From positions 62,001 through 126,000 of the forward strand of contig JAJDTL010000004.1 in the NCBI GenBank assembly GCA_022827195.1: a stretch of 64,000 nt of DNA, read 5' to 3'. Below are positions 23,137 to 31,690 of the stretch, piece after piece (positions within the stretch are counted from its first letter, which is position 1; each line of letters opens with the position of its first letter). The position numbers and the translations under genes were made by a program. The DNA is from Caldilineaceae bacterium. Its GTDB lineage: Bacteria > Chloroflexota > Anaerolineae > Caldilineales > Caldilineaceae. The notes beneath the pieces were generated by a model. That model ran no database searches and was not told where the DNA came from. It saw only the letters and a program-made list of their open reading frames with translations.

Positions 23137-24978
23137 TTACCAGTAGAGCTGCTCTTGGGAGACGAATCGTTCGGTCTCGCGCCAGCGCGTGTTGTTCTGG
23201 CGGTAGTGATCGCGCTGGTAGAGAGGGCAGTAGCGGCCCGGCGGGTCGATCGCCACCACCTCGTTGCCTTTGCGCGTCAGCCGGTATGTCCCGTTCTCGA
23301 TCGAAACGGTGTCGGTGCGGTCAACCATGGGGAAGGTCATGGTCACCGCGTCGCCCGGTTTCACCCGGCCAACGTCGGCATAGCGGCCGTCCCAGCGCAA
23401 AGGCCGGTCGGCGCCGCCCACCGTTACGCGCACCTGTGCGGGCGCAACCCATTCGGGGATGCGCATAGCCAGGTCAACCGGCTGCTTGACCTTGACGTCG
23501 ACCTGGCCCCTGTAGGGGATATGGCTGTCGACGTCAGCCCAGGGCGAGGCCCGGTTGAGAAGCAGGTTGAGGCGCAGCGTGCCGTCGTCGTGGGAGAGGA
23601 TGTGCTCCCAGATGTAGTAGATGGCGCGCGTGCCATTGCCGGTGCAGCAGTGCATGATGCCGCGGCCGTAGAAGTGGTCGGCGTCAAACCAGTCGTTCGC
23701 CTTCGGCCAGGAGGCAAACGCGCCCAGGTTGCGCTCGGCGACCTGCTCGCTGGTCTGACAGCTCTCGTCGATCTCCGAAGGGGGCAGGTCGGCCGCGGCC
23801 CGCTCGATCCAGTCGATGCGTTGCAGCTGCCCCTCGGCAAACATGTTGCGCACCCAGCGGTCGACGTCGTCCCAGTAGTCGCCGGTCCCGCCGGCGGACA
23901 GTTTCAGGCCCAGGGCGATCATGTCGGCCACCTCACACAGTTCCGAGGTCTGCAGCTCGTCGTTCCGCAGCAGCTCGGGGAAGTAGCCCAGCAGCCTGTC
24001 TCCGTGGGCGATGCCGTACTCGAAGCCGCGCTGGACCTGTTCCAGCCACGAAGTATCGCCGGTGACGCATTCATATTCCAGGATCGCGAGCAGGGCGTAG
24101 GTATGCATGTGGAAGTGGGCCTGCTGCGACGCGCCGGGACGGTCCGAGCCGAAGCGGCCGTCGGCCTCGATGTATCTGATCTCCTCCAGTGTGTAGCGGA
24201 TGAGCTTTTCGGCCAGCTTTATGGCCGGCTCGTAGCCCGTCTCGCGGTAGACGTGCGCCATTCCCAGGGCCACGAACGAGACGTGCGCCCCCATCAGGGG
24301 ATGCTCTCTGCCATAGTCATAGGTACTTCCCTTCTCGACCCAGTGGGAGGACGGGGCATAGAAGGCGTAGCTGCCCCGGTCGACCGCCACCTGTGCCAGT
24401 CCGTCGACCAGCCGCTCGGCCGCGTCGCGCCACAGCGGACTGCCGTCGCGGCGGTAGTAGACCATCATCGCGGACAGGAGCCTGCCGCAGTAGAACGGGA
24501 TGATCTGGTGGCCGGTCTCGGTCTGTGAACCTTCGGGGATAAAATGGCTGCGCACGTAGGTCCAGGGCCGGCCCGCATTGGGGGCGTAGGCGAGGCCATC
24601 CGGCCCCAGCTGGTGCAGGGCGACCTCCATCCACCTGCGGTCGACCTCCGTATTCAGGTCCGACCCGCTGATGATGCGCATCAGCGGCAGGGCCTCCATG
24701 AACTTGGACTGGCAGGAGTCGCTGAAGTTGTGCTCCATGAGGGGCGGCCTGGCTTTGAAGAATACGTCGAAGTAGATTTCATAGTCGGCCAGCGGGTCGG
24801 TGGCCCTGGTCAGGACGTTGACCGCGAGCGCGGCCCGCTCCTGGAGGTCGAGCGTGTCAGGCGCCAGCGTGAGGTAGCGTTCACCCCGGTAGGCGGGGAC
24901 CGAGAACTGCGGTATCTCCTGGCGGATATAGCCGATCGGATCGCCGCGTTTCCAGTTGGAACCCTGTTCGTTGCCCAT
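23137..24978 (-). CDS. GH127-like (alpha/alpha)6-barrel glycoside hydrolase
   Basis: The ATG at 24978, six bases after AAGGAG, gives 613 aa. The protein has no signal peptide and looks cytoplasmic. The N-terminal 450 residues contain repeated helical hairpins (HMHTYALLAILEYECVTGD, ELCEVADMIALGLKLSAGG) and GIMHCCTGNGTRAIYYIWE, the cysteine-containing block typical of beta-L-arabinofuranosidase-like (GH127/DUF1680) enzymes. The C-terminal part (VDVKVKQPVDLAMRIPEW, VTVGGADRPLRWDG) is the accessory beta-sandwich. It lies 62 bp downstream of the permease genes and presumably cleaves an imported glycoside. Family placement is good, but the exact substrate linkage is unknown. Confidence 0.72.
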   Translation of the reverse strand: MGNEQGSNWKRGDPIGYIRQEIPQFSVPAYRGERYLTLAPDTLDLQERAALAVNVLTRATDPLADYEIYFDVFFKARPPLMEHNFSDSCQSKFMEALPLMRIISGSDLNTEVDRRWMEVALHQLGPDGLAYAPNAGRPWTYVRSHFIPEGSQTETGHQIIPFYCGRLLSAMMVYYRRDGSPLWRDAAERLVDGLAQVAVDRGSYAFYAPSSHWVEKGSTYDYGREHPLMGAHVSFVALGMAHVYRETGYEPAIKLAEKLIRYTLEEIRYIEADGRFGSDRPGASQQAHFHMHTYALLAILEYECVTGDTSWLEQVQRGFEYGIAHGDRLLGYFPELLRNDELQTSELCEVADMIALGLKLSAGGTGDYWDDVDRWVRNMFAEGQLQRIDWIERAAADLPPSEIDESCQTSEQVAERNLGAFASWPKANDWFDADHFYGRGIMHCCTGNGTRAIYYIWEHILSHDDGTLRLNLLLNRASPWADVDSHIPYRGQVDVKVKQPVDLAMRIPEWVAPAQVRVTVGGADRPLRWDGRYADVGRVKPGDAVTMTFPMVDRTDTVSIENGTYRLTRKGNEVVAIDPPGRYCPLYQRDHYRQNNTRWRETERFVSQEQLYW

Positions 24979-25040
24979 GATCACTCCTTGGAGAGTCAGA
25001 CCTCATCGGGCCCGGTTGCTGGTAAGGACGGACGGGGCGT

Positions 25041-26036
25041 TCATTCAACCAGCCCGGTACGATCGATGCTCTGCGTGAAGTAGCGCTGCGTAAAGATGTA
25101 GACGATCAGCAGGGGAAGGATGCCCAACAGGGTGACGGACATGAGCACGTTTTCGCCGATCTCTCCGCTGGTCGACCATGTTTTGGCCGAGGAATGCCGG
25201 GCCTGCGTGAACAGCTGCGCATAGTTTTCCATCCGCTGCCCCAGAGTGTAGGCGGCGGTGTCGTTGATAACCAGGCCGGGGAGGAGGGTGTCGTTCCAGG
25301 TCCAGACCAGCGTGAAGAGCATGACGACGAGGATGGCCGGTTTTGCCAGGGACAGCATGATCTGCCAGAAGACGCGAAACGGGCTGGCACCGTCAACGTA
25401 GGCCGCGTCTTCCAGCTCGGACGGCAAGCCGCGGAAGAACTGGCGGAAGACGATCAGGATCATGCCGCCGCGCACGCCCCAACCCAGAAAGGGCGGCAGG
25501 ATGAGCGGCATGAAGGTGTTGATCAGGTTCAGTTTGGAATAGAACAGGTAGAGAGGCACGGCCAGCGTGGGCAGCGGCACGATGATGGTGAAGAGGAGGA
25601 CCCAAAACAGGAACTCACGGCCGGGAAAGCGGGGGCGGGCGAAGCCATATCCGACCATGGCGCCGACGCAGGTCTGGCCGAGCACGGCGGCGGCGCTGAC
25701 GAAAGTGCTGATCCAGAGGCCGCGGAAGTAGTCGATGATGGAGGAGGCAAATTGGAACGCCTGCAGGCTCGGCTCGCGCGAGATCCACACAATCGACGGA
25801 TTGTTGATCTCGGTCAGCGTCTTGACCGAGGTTGCCATCATATAGATCAGCGGGAAGAGAAAGACGTAGGTGAAGTTGATCAGCACCACCCACAGCAGTA
25901 TCTTGCCCAGGACGCGCGTCGCGTTGCGCCGTAGGCGGTAGCGGCTGATGCGGCGCGGTCGCGGGCGCGCCGGGGAGGTTTCGACGCCGGAGGGAGCGGG
26001 AAGCCCGGCTGCGGTTTCGTTCACTGTTGCGCTCAT
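25041..26036 (-). CDS. Carbohydrate ABC transporter permease (MalG type)
   Basis: This 331-aa inner-membrane protein starts with a basic cytosolic tail, followed by about six membrane helices (LLWVVLINFTYVFLFPLIYM is the first). The EAA loop reads ELEDAAYVDGASPFRVFWQI, where it contacts the ATPase subunit. The C-terminus LLIVYIFTQRYFTQSIDR is typical of the second permease of CUT1 sugar importers. Its start overlaps the stop of the other permease gene by 4 bp. No ATPase gene of the transporter occurs in the window; CUT1 systems often share a distant one. Confidence 0.93.
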   Translation of the reverse strand: MSATVNETAAGLPAPSGVETSPARPRPRRISRYRLRRNATRVLGKILLWVVLINFTYVFLFPLIYMMATSVKTLTEINNPSIVWISREPSLQAFQFASSIIDYFRGLWISTFVSAAAVLGQTCVGAMVGYGFARPRFPGREFLFWVLLFTIIVPLPTLAVPLYLFYSKLNLINTFMPLILPPFLGWGVRGGMILIVFRQFFRGLPSELEDAAYVDGASPFRVFWQIMLSLAKPAILVVMLFTLVWTWNDTLLPGLVINDTAAYTLGQRMENYAQLFTQARHSSAKTWSTSGEIGENVLMSVTLLGILPLLIVYIFTQRYFTQSIDRTGLVE

Positions 26037-26902
26037 GGTTTCTCACCTGCGTAGAAGACGAACTTCGACAGGATTCTTACGACCAGTGCGATCTGGAGAA
26101 AGACGACGATGAAGTAGGCCATGCCCAGTGCCGAGGCATACTCCAGCTGCTGGCCGCGCACGCCGACCTGCATGATGTACTTGATCATCGGGTTTTCGGG
26201 GAAGGTGAGCTGGTCGATCATGGCATAGATGGTCACCAGCAGGATGACCGGCGACACCATCGGCAGGGTGATCTTCCAGAAGGACTCCCACGGCGAGGCG
26301 CCATCCACGCGTGCGGCCTCGTAGAGGCTGGGCGGTATGCTGTTCAAACCGGCGATGAAGAAGAGGATTTCGACACCGCTGAACCAGATGATTGCGGTGA
26401 GACGGGTGACAATCCACTGTATCGGCGTTCCTTCGACGACGGAATCGACCTCGGCGCCCATGCCCTGCATGAGAGGTTCGAGCGTAGACATCAGCAGCTG
26501 ATCGCCGACCCCAACCGAGAGCATGTGTTGAATCACGCCGGCGCTGCCGATCACAACCGGCAGAAAGAAGACTGCGCGCAGGAAGGTCTGACCGCGCCCG
26601 ACCCCGGTCAGCAGGAGCGCCAGGAGCAACGAAAAGATGAGGATCAGAGGCACGTCGATGGCCACGTTTTCCAGGGTATCGAGCAACACCGGGGTGAAGA
26701 CGATGTCCTCGGTAAAGATCTGGCGGTAGTGGTCGAGGCCGACCCACTCGGTCTGCCACTGGAAGAGGTCGGTCACCTTTTGAAAGCTCAGCATCAGGGA
26801 GCGTCCCAGCGGCCAGGCGAACAGTAGGGCCAGGCCCAGGACCCAGGGGCTGATGAAGATATAGCCCCACAGGCTCTGCTGCTGTTTCAATGTCAGTTTC
26901 AT
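26033..26902 (-). CDS. Carbohydrate ABC transporter permease (MalF type)
   Basis: The 289-aa membrane protein begins LKQQQSLWGYIFISPWVLGL, the standard first helix of MalF-like permeases. It has about six membrane segments and the EAA loop LYEAARVDGASPWESFWKI near residue 200. With the MalG-type partner it forms the channel of a sugar importer fed by the lipoprotein encoded at 31691-33148. The 86 bp upstream of its start is filled by CAGTGGY heptamer repeats rather than a recognisable promoter, so it is probably read through from the genes upstream. Confidence 0.93.
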   Translation of the reverse strand: MKLTLKQQQSLWGYIFISPWVLGLALLFAWPLGRSLMLSFQKVTDLFQWQTEWVGLDHYRQIFTEDIVFTPVLLDTLENVAIDVPLILIFSLLLALLLTGVGRGQTFLRAVFFLPVVIGSAGVIQHMLSVGVGDQLLMSTLEPLMQGMGAEVDSVVEGTPIQWIVTRLTAIIWFSGVEILFFIAGLNSIPPSLYEAARVDGASPWESFWKITLPMVSPVILLVTIYAMIDQLTFPENPMIKYIMQVGVRGQQLEYASALGMAYFIVVFLQIALVVRILSKFVFYAGEKP

Positions 26903-26919
26903 CGGATATTCCGTTCGTT

Positions 26920-26983
26920 CAGTGGCCGGTGGTCGGTGGTCAGTGGCCGGTAGCCAGAAGCCAGTGGTCGGTGGCCAGTGGTC
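26920..26983. repeat. CAGTGGY heptamer repeat block
   Basis: Between the MalF-type gene and the DUF5696-like gene, the plus strand repeats variants of CAGTGGYCGGTGG about eight times with small substitutions. A block of the same unit lies at 40857-40892. It has no coding features. Confidence 0.75.
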
Positions 26984-26988
26984 GACGG

Positions 26989-29319
26989 CTACTGTTCGTT
27001 GGGTGCTGATATGTGAAAGCCCAGGCTTTCGACGCGCAGGCTGTCTTTTTGGTAGGCCCGGTCTCCGTAGTTGACGATGACGCGTGTGCCGTCTTCGTAG
27101 AGGGTTTCGAAGACCTGGGGGGCCAGCTGCCTGTGGTCGACGATGAACTGGTCGACGGTATGGCCGAGCCGGTTGATGATGACATCGTATTCGGCCGCGG
27201 CGCGCTCGAGCCAGTCGCGGTAGTGGGAGCTGTAGAGCTTGGGATAGGTCGTGCGCGCCAGGACGAGCGGATCGCGATAGGTAAGCTCATAGACCGGCAG
27301 CATGCCATATTCCAGCTGTTTCAAAAAGGCTGTTTCAAGATTTGTGTGCAGGTTTGCCGGCTGGGGATAGATGCGAACAAGGCCGTGGGTCGCCAGGGGG
27401 TAGAAGGGCACGGTCACGTCGCCGAAGGTGTGATCGTGGTGGTAGAGTGGGAAGCGGGTAACGGCCTCTGCCGCGCCGAGCACATAGTCGTTTCCTCCCT
27501 GCGCGGCCACCGCCCCCATCTCATCGGAGACCGTCTGCAACATCTGCCGCCAGGCGGCGGCAAAGTCGCTGCGCTGCAGCGGGTGCCGCAGGTTGGCGTC
27601 CTGCAGGACAAGCTCGCCGGCCCAACGCAGTTCCAGGCCATCAATGCCGAGGTCAGCCAGGCGCGTCAGGTCCTGCTGCAGGTAGTTTTCCATCGCAAAG
27701 ACCGGGTTGAGGAAGAACCTGCCCCTTTGCAGCGTCCCGGGGATCCTTTCCACGCGATGTGCCGGCACCATGTCGCTGACCGGCAGCAGATTGGACTGGA
27801 CCACAACGTCGGTCAGGGGAAAGAAGCCGCCATTGCTCAGAAAGGCGAGGGTGTAGTCGTCCTCCAGGAAGAGCCGTCCGTCGAGGGCATGGACGCGTTC
27901 GGCCAGGCTCGCCAATCCCCGCGCGCCTCCCAGGTGGCGGTCGGGCGGCCATCGCCTGGGTAGGTTTCCCTCGTAGCCGTCAGACTGCCAGCCGACGAGC
28001 ACGACGTCGACCGCGGTCGCGCCCGCTGCGTGAAACGCGGCCAAGATCTCGCCGGCTTCGGCGAAGGAGGTCGCCGTCACAAAGCGGCGTCTGAAGAGGC
28101 CGGGCTTCTCGGCGCCCATGACCAGGCGCAGGCGCAGCGCCGGCCTGTTTGAGGGGGAGAGGCTCAGACGCGGCACGCCGCGGTCTTCCATCAGGTGGCG
28201 GCGCAGGCGCTGTGCCATCCCGACCCAGTTCGCTTCCCGGTCGGCCAGGAAGAAGAAGCGGACGGCGCGGTCGCCGGCGATTCGTTCGGTCTGATAGATC
28301 TCTGTAAATCTTCCTCTGTTTGTCGGCACCAGGCCCTGGCTGCGATAGTTCAGGCGCACGTTGGCGAAGCTGAACGACAGGGGCGAAGTGCCTATCCCTG
28401 CCTCGATGGAGGAGTCGCCCGCGCCGGCGGTCACCACACCAAGAACGGCCATTCCCCCATTGCTTTCTCCCTGCGGGGCGGGGTGGACGATGCCAAATGA
28501 GGCCAGGGGCGTGCGCTGTTCGGACGGCCTGGCGAAGGAGTAGCGGTCCGGCCCGTAGCTGGTTACGCTGACAACCTGGCGGTAGCTGGGCTGACTGCCG
28601 CCGATGTAGGTCAACGACCCAGGGCCGTCGGGCAGAACCAGGTAGGCCGACGTCTCGGCGCGATATGGCGTTGCGCCCAGGTAGGGCAAAATGTCGAGCG
28701 CCACCAAGCGGCCCTCGTCCGATTCCACCAGGCCGCTCTCTTCCACCGCGACGTCCAGGTAGTCCGGCCCCAATTCGTAGCGCAGGTCGAACGCGAGCGT
28801 GTCGCCTTTCATTGTATAGCGGACGGTTGCGCCGCGGGCCGCCGGCTCAATCTTAAACTCGCTGACCTCGTTCACAGTGTCCATGCGGCGGGCATGCAGG
28901 CCGGTGCTGGTCGTGGTGAGCACAAACAGCACCGAGTCGAAGATGCCGCGCAGGTTTTCGGCGATCTGCTCTCTGTCGGGCAGGACGGGGTTGCTCAGCC
29001 ACACGCGCGACACGCGCAGGTCGTGCACGGCGATCTGGGCGGTCCGGGGGTGAATATAGAGCTCCAGATGCGCGCTCTCCGCCAGCAGATCGTACTCTGC
29101 CGGGACCGCATCGACGATGGCCTGTGCGCCGCGCAGCGGTTCCTCGTCCTGCGCGGCCACAGGGCCGACCGCGGCAAGGAGCAGGAGGCAGACGAGGCCG
29201 GCGGGTATTGGGTATCGCTTGCAACGGGCGATACGCAATACGTAACAGGCGATACGCCATACGCAACAGGCGCTAGAAAGAGAGGATGCGGACGATCTCA
29301 TAGAGTACCTCACCTGCAA
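26989..29319 (-). CDS. DUF5696-like secreted protein of sugar ABC operon
   Basis: The frame gives up to 776 aa. A signal peptide (IPAGLVCLLLLAAVGPVAAQ) precedes a long beta-rich N-terminal half (LDVAVEESGLVE, TSAYLVLPDGPGSLTYIGG) and a TIM-barrel-like C-terminal half (TAVDVVLVGWQSDGYEGN, GIDGLELRWAGELVLQD, DHTFGDVTVPFYPLATHG). This pattern fits the DUF5696 proteins that accompany CUT1 transporters in Chloroflexota and Firmicutes. The true start is uncertain: the first 30 or so codons are made of a 21-bp repeat and overlap the upstream gene by 47 bp, so a TTG just before the signal peptide is plausible. A glycoside-processing role is likely, without direct evidence. Confidence 0.7.
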   Translation of the reverse strand: MQVRYSMRSSASSLSSACCVWRIACYVLRIARCKRYPIPAGLVCLLLLAAVGPVAAQDEEPLRGAQAIVDAVPAEYDLLAESAHLELYIHPRTAQIAVHDLRVSRVWLSNPVLPDREQIAENLRGIFDSVLFVLTTTSTGLHARRMDTVNEVSEFKIEPAARGATVRYTMKGDTLAFDLRYELGPDYLDVAVEESGLVESDEGRLVALDILPYLGATPYRAETSAYLVLPDGPGSLTYIGGSQPSYRQVVSVTSYGPDRYSFARPSEQRTPLASFGIVHPAPQGESNGGMAVLGVVTAGAGDSSIEAGIGTSPLSFSFANVRLNYRSQGLVPTNRGRFTEIYQTERIAGDRAVRFFFLADREANWVGMAQRLRRHLMEDRGVPRLSLSPSNRPALRLRLVMGAEKPGLFRRRFVTATSFAEAGEILAAFHAAGATAVDVVLVGWQSDGYEGNLPRRWPPDRHLGGARGLASLAERVHALDGRLFLEDDYTLAFLSNGGFFPLTDVVVQSNLLPVSDMVPAHRVERIPGTLQRGRFFLNPVFAMENYLQQDLTRLADLGIDGLELRWAGELVLQDANLRHPLQRSDFAAAWRQMLQTVSDEMGAVAAQGGNDYVLGAAEAVTRFPLYHHDHTFGDVTVPFYPLATHGLVRIYPQPANLHTNLETAFLKQLEYGMLPVYELTYRDPLVLARTTYPKLYSSHYRDWLERAAAEYDVIINRLGHTVDQFIVDHRQLAPQVFETLYEDGTRVIVNYGDRAYQKDSLRVESLGFHISAPNEQ
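29228..29269. repeat. Two tandem copies of a 21-bp unit
   Basis: GCGATACGCAATACGTAACAG is followed at once by the same 21 bases with two changes (GCGATACGCCATACGCAACAG). It lies at the 3' end of the NHL/Yip1 gene and, on the same strand, in the 5' end of the DUF5696-like frame. Confidence 0.85.
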
Positions 29320-31426
29320 AATTCACGACTTCGTTGCTGAGCAGACCGACCGCGAGGATGCTGCCGCTCAGCACCAGCAGACCAAATACCATCACCAGGC
29401 CGACGCCCACGGTTCTGCGGGCGAGGTAGTCATGGACCGTGCGGATCTCGATCAGGAGCAGGAGGAGCACCCAGATGTAGACCAGGCTCCACAGGCTTTC
29501 GTACAGCCCGCGCTCCTGTGCGGTCATCAGATGGCTCAGCAGCGCGACCGGCACGGCAAACAGGATATAGGGTACGAGGCAGTAGGCGGTGGTGCGGGCC
29601 ACGCCGCGAAAGGTGCCGGAGCCCTCGAAGAGCGCGGATACGCCGTAGTTGGCGATTGTCCACAGGGTCCAGGGCAGGACGACGCGCAGGATTTCGAGGA
29701 AGAGGTTGGCATCTTCCCAGCGCAGTTCGGGCAGCAGGTAGACGGCCACGGGACGGTAGATACGAAACCAGTCGAGAAAGGAGCCGACGGTGGGCGTGGC
29801 GCGCATGTGGAAGGCGATCAGGGCCAGGCTGACCAGCCGCGCGGCCGCGGCGAGGGCGAGCAGGACCACGACCGGCCACAGCGATCGTCCCTGGGCCAGC
29901 CTCTCGAACGTCTGGACGGGACGCAGCAAAACGTCCAGCATGTGCGTGTGGAGGTGAATGCGCCCGCGCGCGCCTGCCGCCCGGTGCCGGGACGGCCTGA
30001 AGCGGGAGATGGCCGGCCAGACGACGAAGCCCATCATGGCGGCAAAGGCCCCGGACACCAGCCAGCCGATTACGCCGCGCAGTTGTTCCTGGCGGTACTC
30101 TTTGAAGGCCAGCGAATAGCCCAACTGATCATGACCCACCGTGTATTCGTACATGGCTTCGCGCCAGCGGCCGGCATGATAGTGGGCCGCGCCGATGCCG
30201 CTGTGGGCCAGCTCATAGTTCGAGGCCAGGTCCAGGACCTGTTGCCAGGCGGCGGCGGCTTCGTCATAGCGGCCATCGAACTGCAGCGCGCTGGCCTGAT
30301 GCAGCAACTGTGCGAAGCGGGTCGGGCGCAGAACGTAGACGGCTGCGCGGGCGACGTCCAGGATATAGAGCTGGCCGCGGCTGTCCACGTCCACCTCGCT
30401 GGGAAGCTGGTACTCGCCCCGTCCCACGCCGCGGCGGCCAAATACCAGCAGGAGGTTGCGGTCCTGGTCGTATTGATAGATCCGGCCCGTGCTCTGGTCG
30501 ACGGCAGTGACTGTACCGTTGTCGTGTACTGTGACCGATACAAAGCGCGTCGGTTGTTCCCAGGAACGCCGGCGCTCACCGAAGATCTTATTCTTGTAGA
30601 GCCTTTGCTCCAGGCTCTTGTCGACGAAGATATTGGTGCCAACGGGGCTGAGCTTCTGGATCTGGCGCGATTCGGCGCCGCTGACAGCCGAATAGATGAA
30701 GCCGTCGTCGGCCAGGAACATGTCCGTGTGGGCGGTGGGATTGGCCAGGAAAACCTGCTGGGCCTGCTCGTCCGTGTAGAGGAAGCGTACGAAGAGCCAC
30801 CACAGGCTGAAGGCGGTCCGGGTTGTGCCAAAGAAGCCGCGGAACTGGTTCTGCTGGTCCATGACGAACATGCCGGCGCCGGAGCCTTCCAGGTAGTAGA
30901 TGTATCCCCGCTTGTCGACCAGGACTTTGTTGGGGGCGGCGGACTGAATCTCAGCCAGCAGGTCGCTCTGTGGGGGGCCATACTCCTGGAGCAGCTTGCC
31001 GGCGGAGTTGATCTGCACGATACGCCCGTTGCCGGTATCGGCGATCCACAGCGTGTCATCGCGGCTGTCCCGGTAGAGGCCCTGCGGAGCGCTCAGGTTC
31101 AACTCGGCCCCGAACTGGCGGATGACCTCTCCGCGGTCATTGAGTTCGACGATGCGGTCGTTGCCGGTGTCGACGATATAGAGGTGGTCGTTGCTGCGAT
31201 CAACCAGGATGTCGCCCGGTGTTTTGAGGTCACCGATTCCGAGGGAAACGCCGTGGATGATGTGGTCCAACTCGTAGGGATCCGGCAGAGGGACGGGGCG
31301 TCCTGTGCTGTCGATCGTGTAGCTGTCGTAAGGTTGGAACAGGCCCTGCGCCCCGACGGCTGACGCAGCGGCCAGCAAGAGGATGCCCGCAGCCAGCGCC
31401 GCCAAGATCCGATGGGATCGCTTCAT
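29273..31426 (-). CDS. NHL-repeat and Yip1-type membrane protein
   Basis: This 717-aa protein has a signal peptide (ILAALAAGILLLAAASAVGA) and an extracytoplasmic beta-propeller of NHL repeats (GDILVDRSNDHLYIVDTGND, LYRDSRDDTLWIADTGNG, EVDVDSRGQLYILDVAR). A TPR-like stretch (SNYELAHSGIGAAHYHAG) and a membrane helix near residue 470 follow. The C-terminal Yip1 domain has about five helices and begins with the block DVLLRPVQTFERLAQGRSLW. It is encoded between the binding protein and the DUF5696-like protein. Proteins of this composition recur beside sugar ABC genes in Caldilineales. A scaffold or sensing role for the uptake apparatus is my inference. Confidence 0.82.
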   Translation of the reverse strand: MKRSHRILAALAAGILLLAAASAVGAQGLFQPYDSYTIDSTGRPVPLPDPYELDHIIHGVSLGIGDLKTPGDILVDRSNDHLYIVDTGNDRIVELNDRGEVIRQFGAELNLSAPQGLYRDSRDDTLWIADTGNGRIVQINSAGKLLQEYGPPQSDLLAEIQSAAPNKVLVDKRGYIYYLEGSGAGMFVMDQQNQFRGFFGTTRTAFSLWWLFVRFLYTDEQAQQVFLANPTAHTDMFLADDGFIYSAVSGAESRQIQKLSPVGTNIFVDKSLEQRLYKNKIFGERRRSWEQPTRFVSVTVHDNGTVTAVDQSTGRIYQYDQDRNLLLVFGRRGVGRGEYQLPSEVDVDSRGQLYILDVARAAVYVLRPTRFAQLLHQASALQFDGRYDEAAAAWQQVLDLASNYELAHSGIGAAHYHAGRWREAMYEYTVGHDQLGYSLAFKEYRQEQLRGVIGWLVSGAFAAMMGFVVWPAISRFRPSRHRAAGARGRIHLHTHMLDVLLRPVQTFERLAQGRSLWPVVVLLALAAAARLVSLALIAFHMRATPTVGSFLDWFRIYRPVAVYLLPELRWEDANLFLEILRVVLPWTLWTIANYGVSALFEGSGTFRGVARTTAYCLVPYILFAVPVALLSHLMTAQERGLYESLWSLVYIWVLLLLLIEIRTVHDYLARRTVGVGLVMVFGLLVLSGSILAVGLLSNEVVNFAGEVLYEIVRILSF

Positions 31427-31690
31427 CTGTCCCTGTCTTTCCGCCAGGTGTTATCGGTATGACGCCATGCGGCGTCAACGCAGGCGTGCGACGCGACGCG
31501 CAATGTGAGAAGGAGCAGTTTCACGCATCACAGGGGCAGAGTCCCCGCCGCGCGCCGCGTTTGCCGAGGGACAGCCCGGCCGGGGACAGGCGCGCCAGCG
31601 GCCTGCCCCCGGTCAGGTCCGTCACGAAATGCGGTGTATCGAGCTCACCTCGCCCGGCCGATGCCGCGGGGTCGAGATGTTGAGGATGGG

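Noticed and set aside
22267..24528. 753-codon open frame on the plus strand
   Set aside because: It is antisense to the isomerase- and glycosidase-like genes. Its length comes from GC-rich third positions, and its protein has no fold-like pattern.
29432..31363. 643-codon open frame on the plus strand
   Set aside because: It is antisense to the NHL/Yip1 gene, whose repeats and membrane helices are clear.
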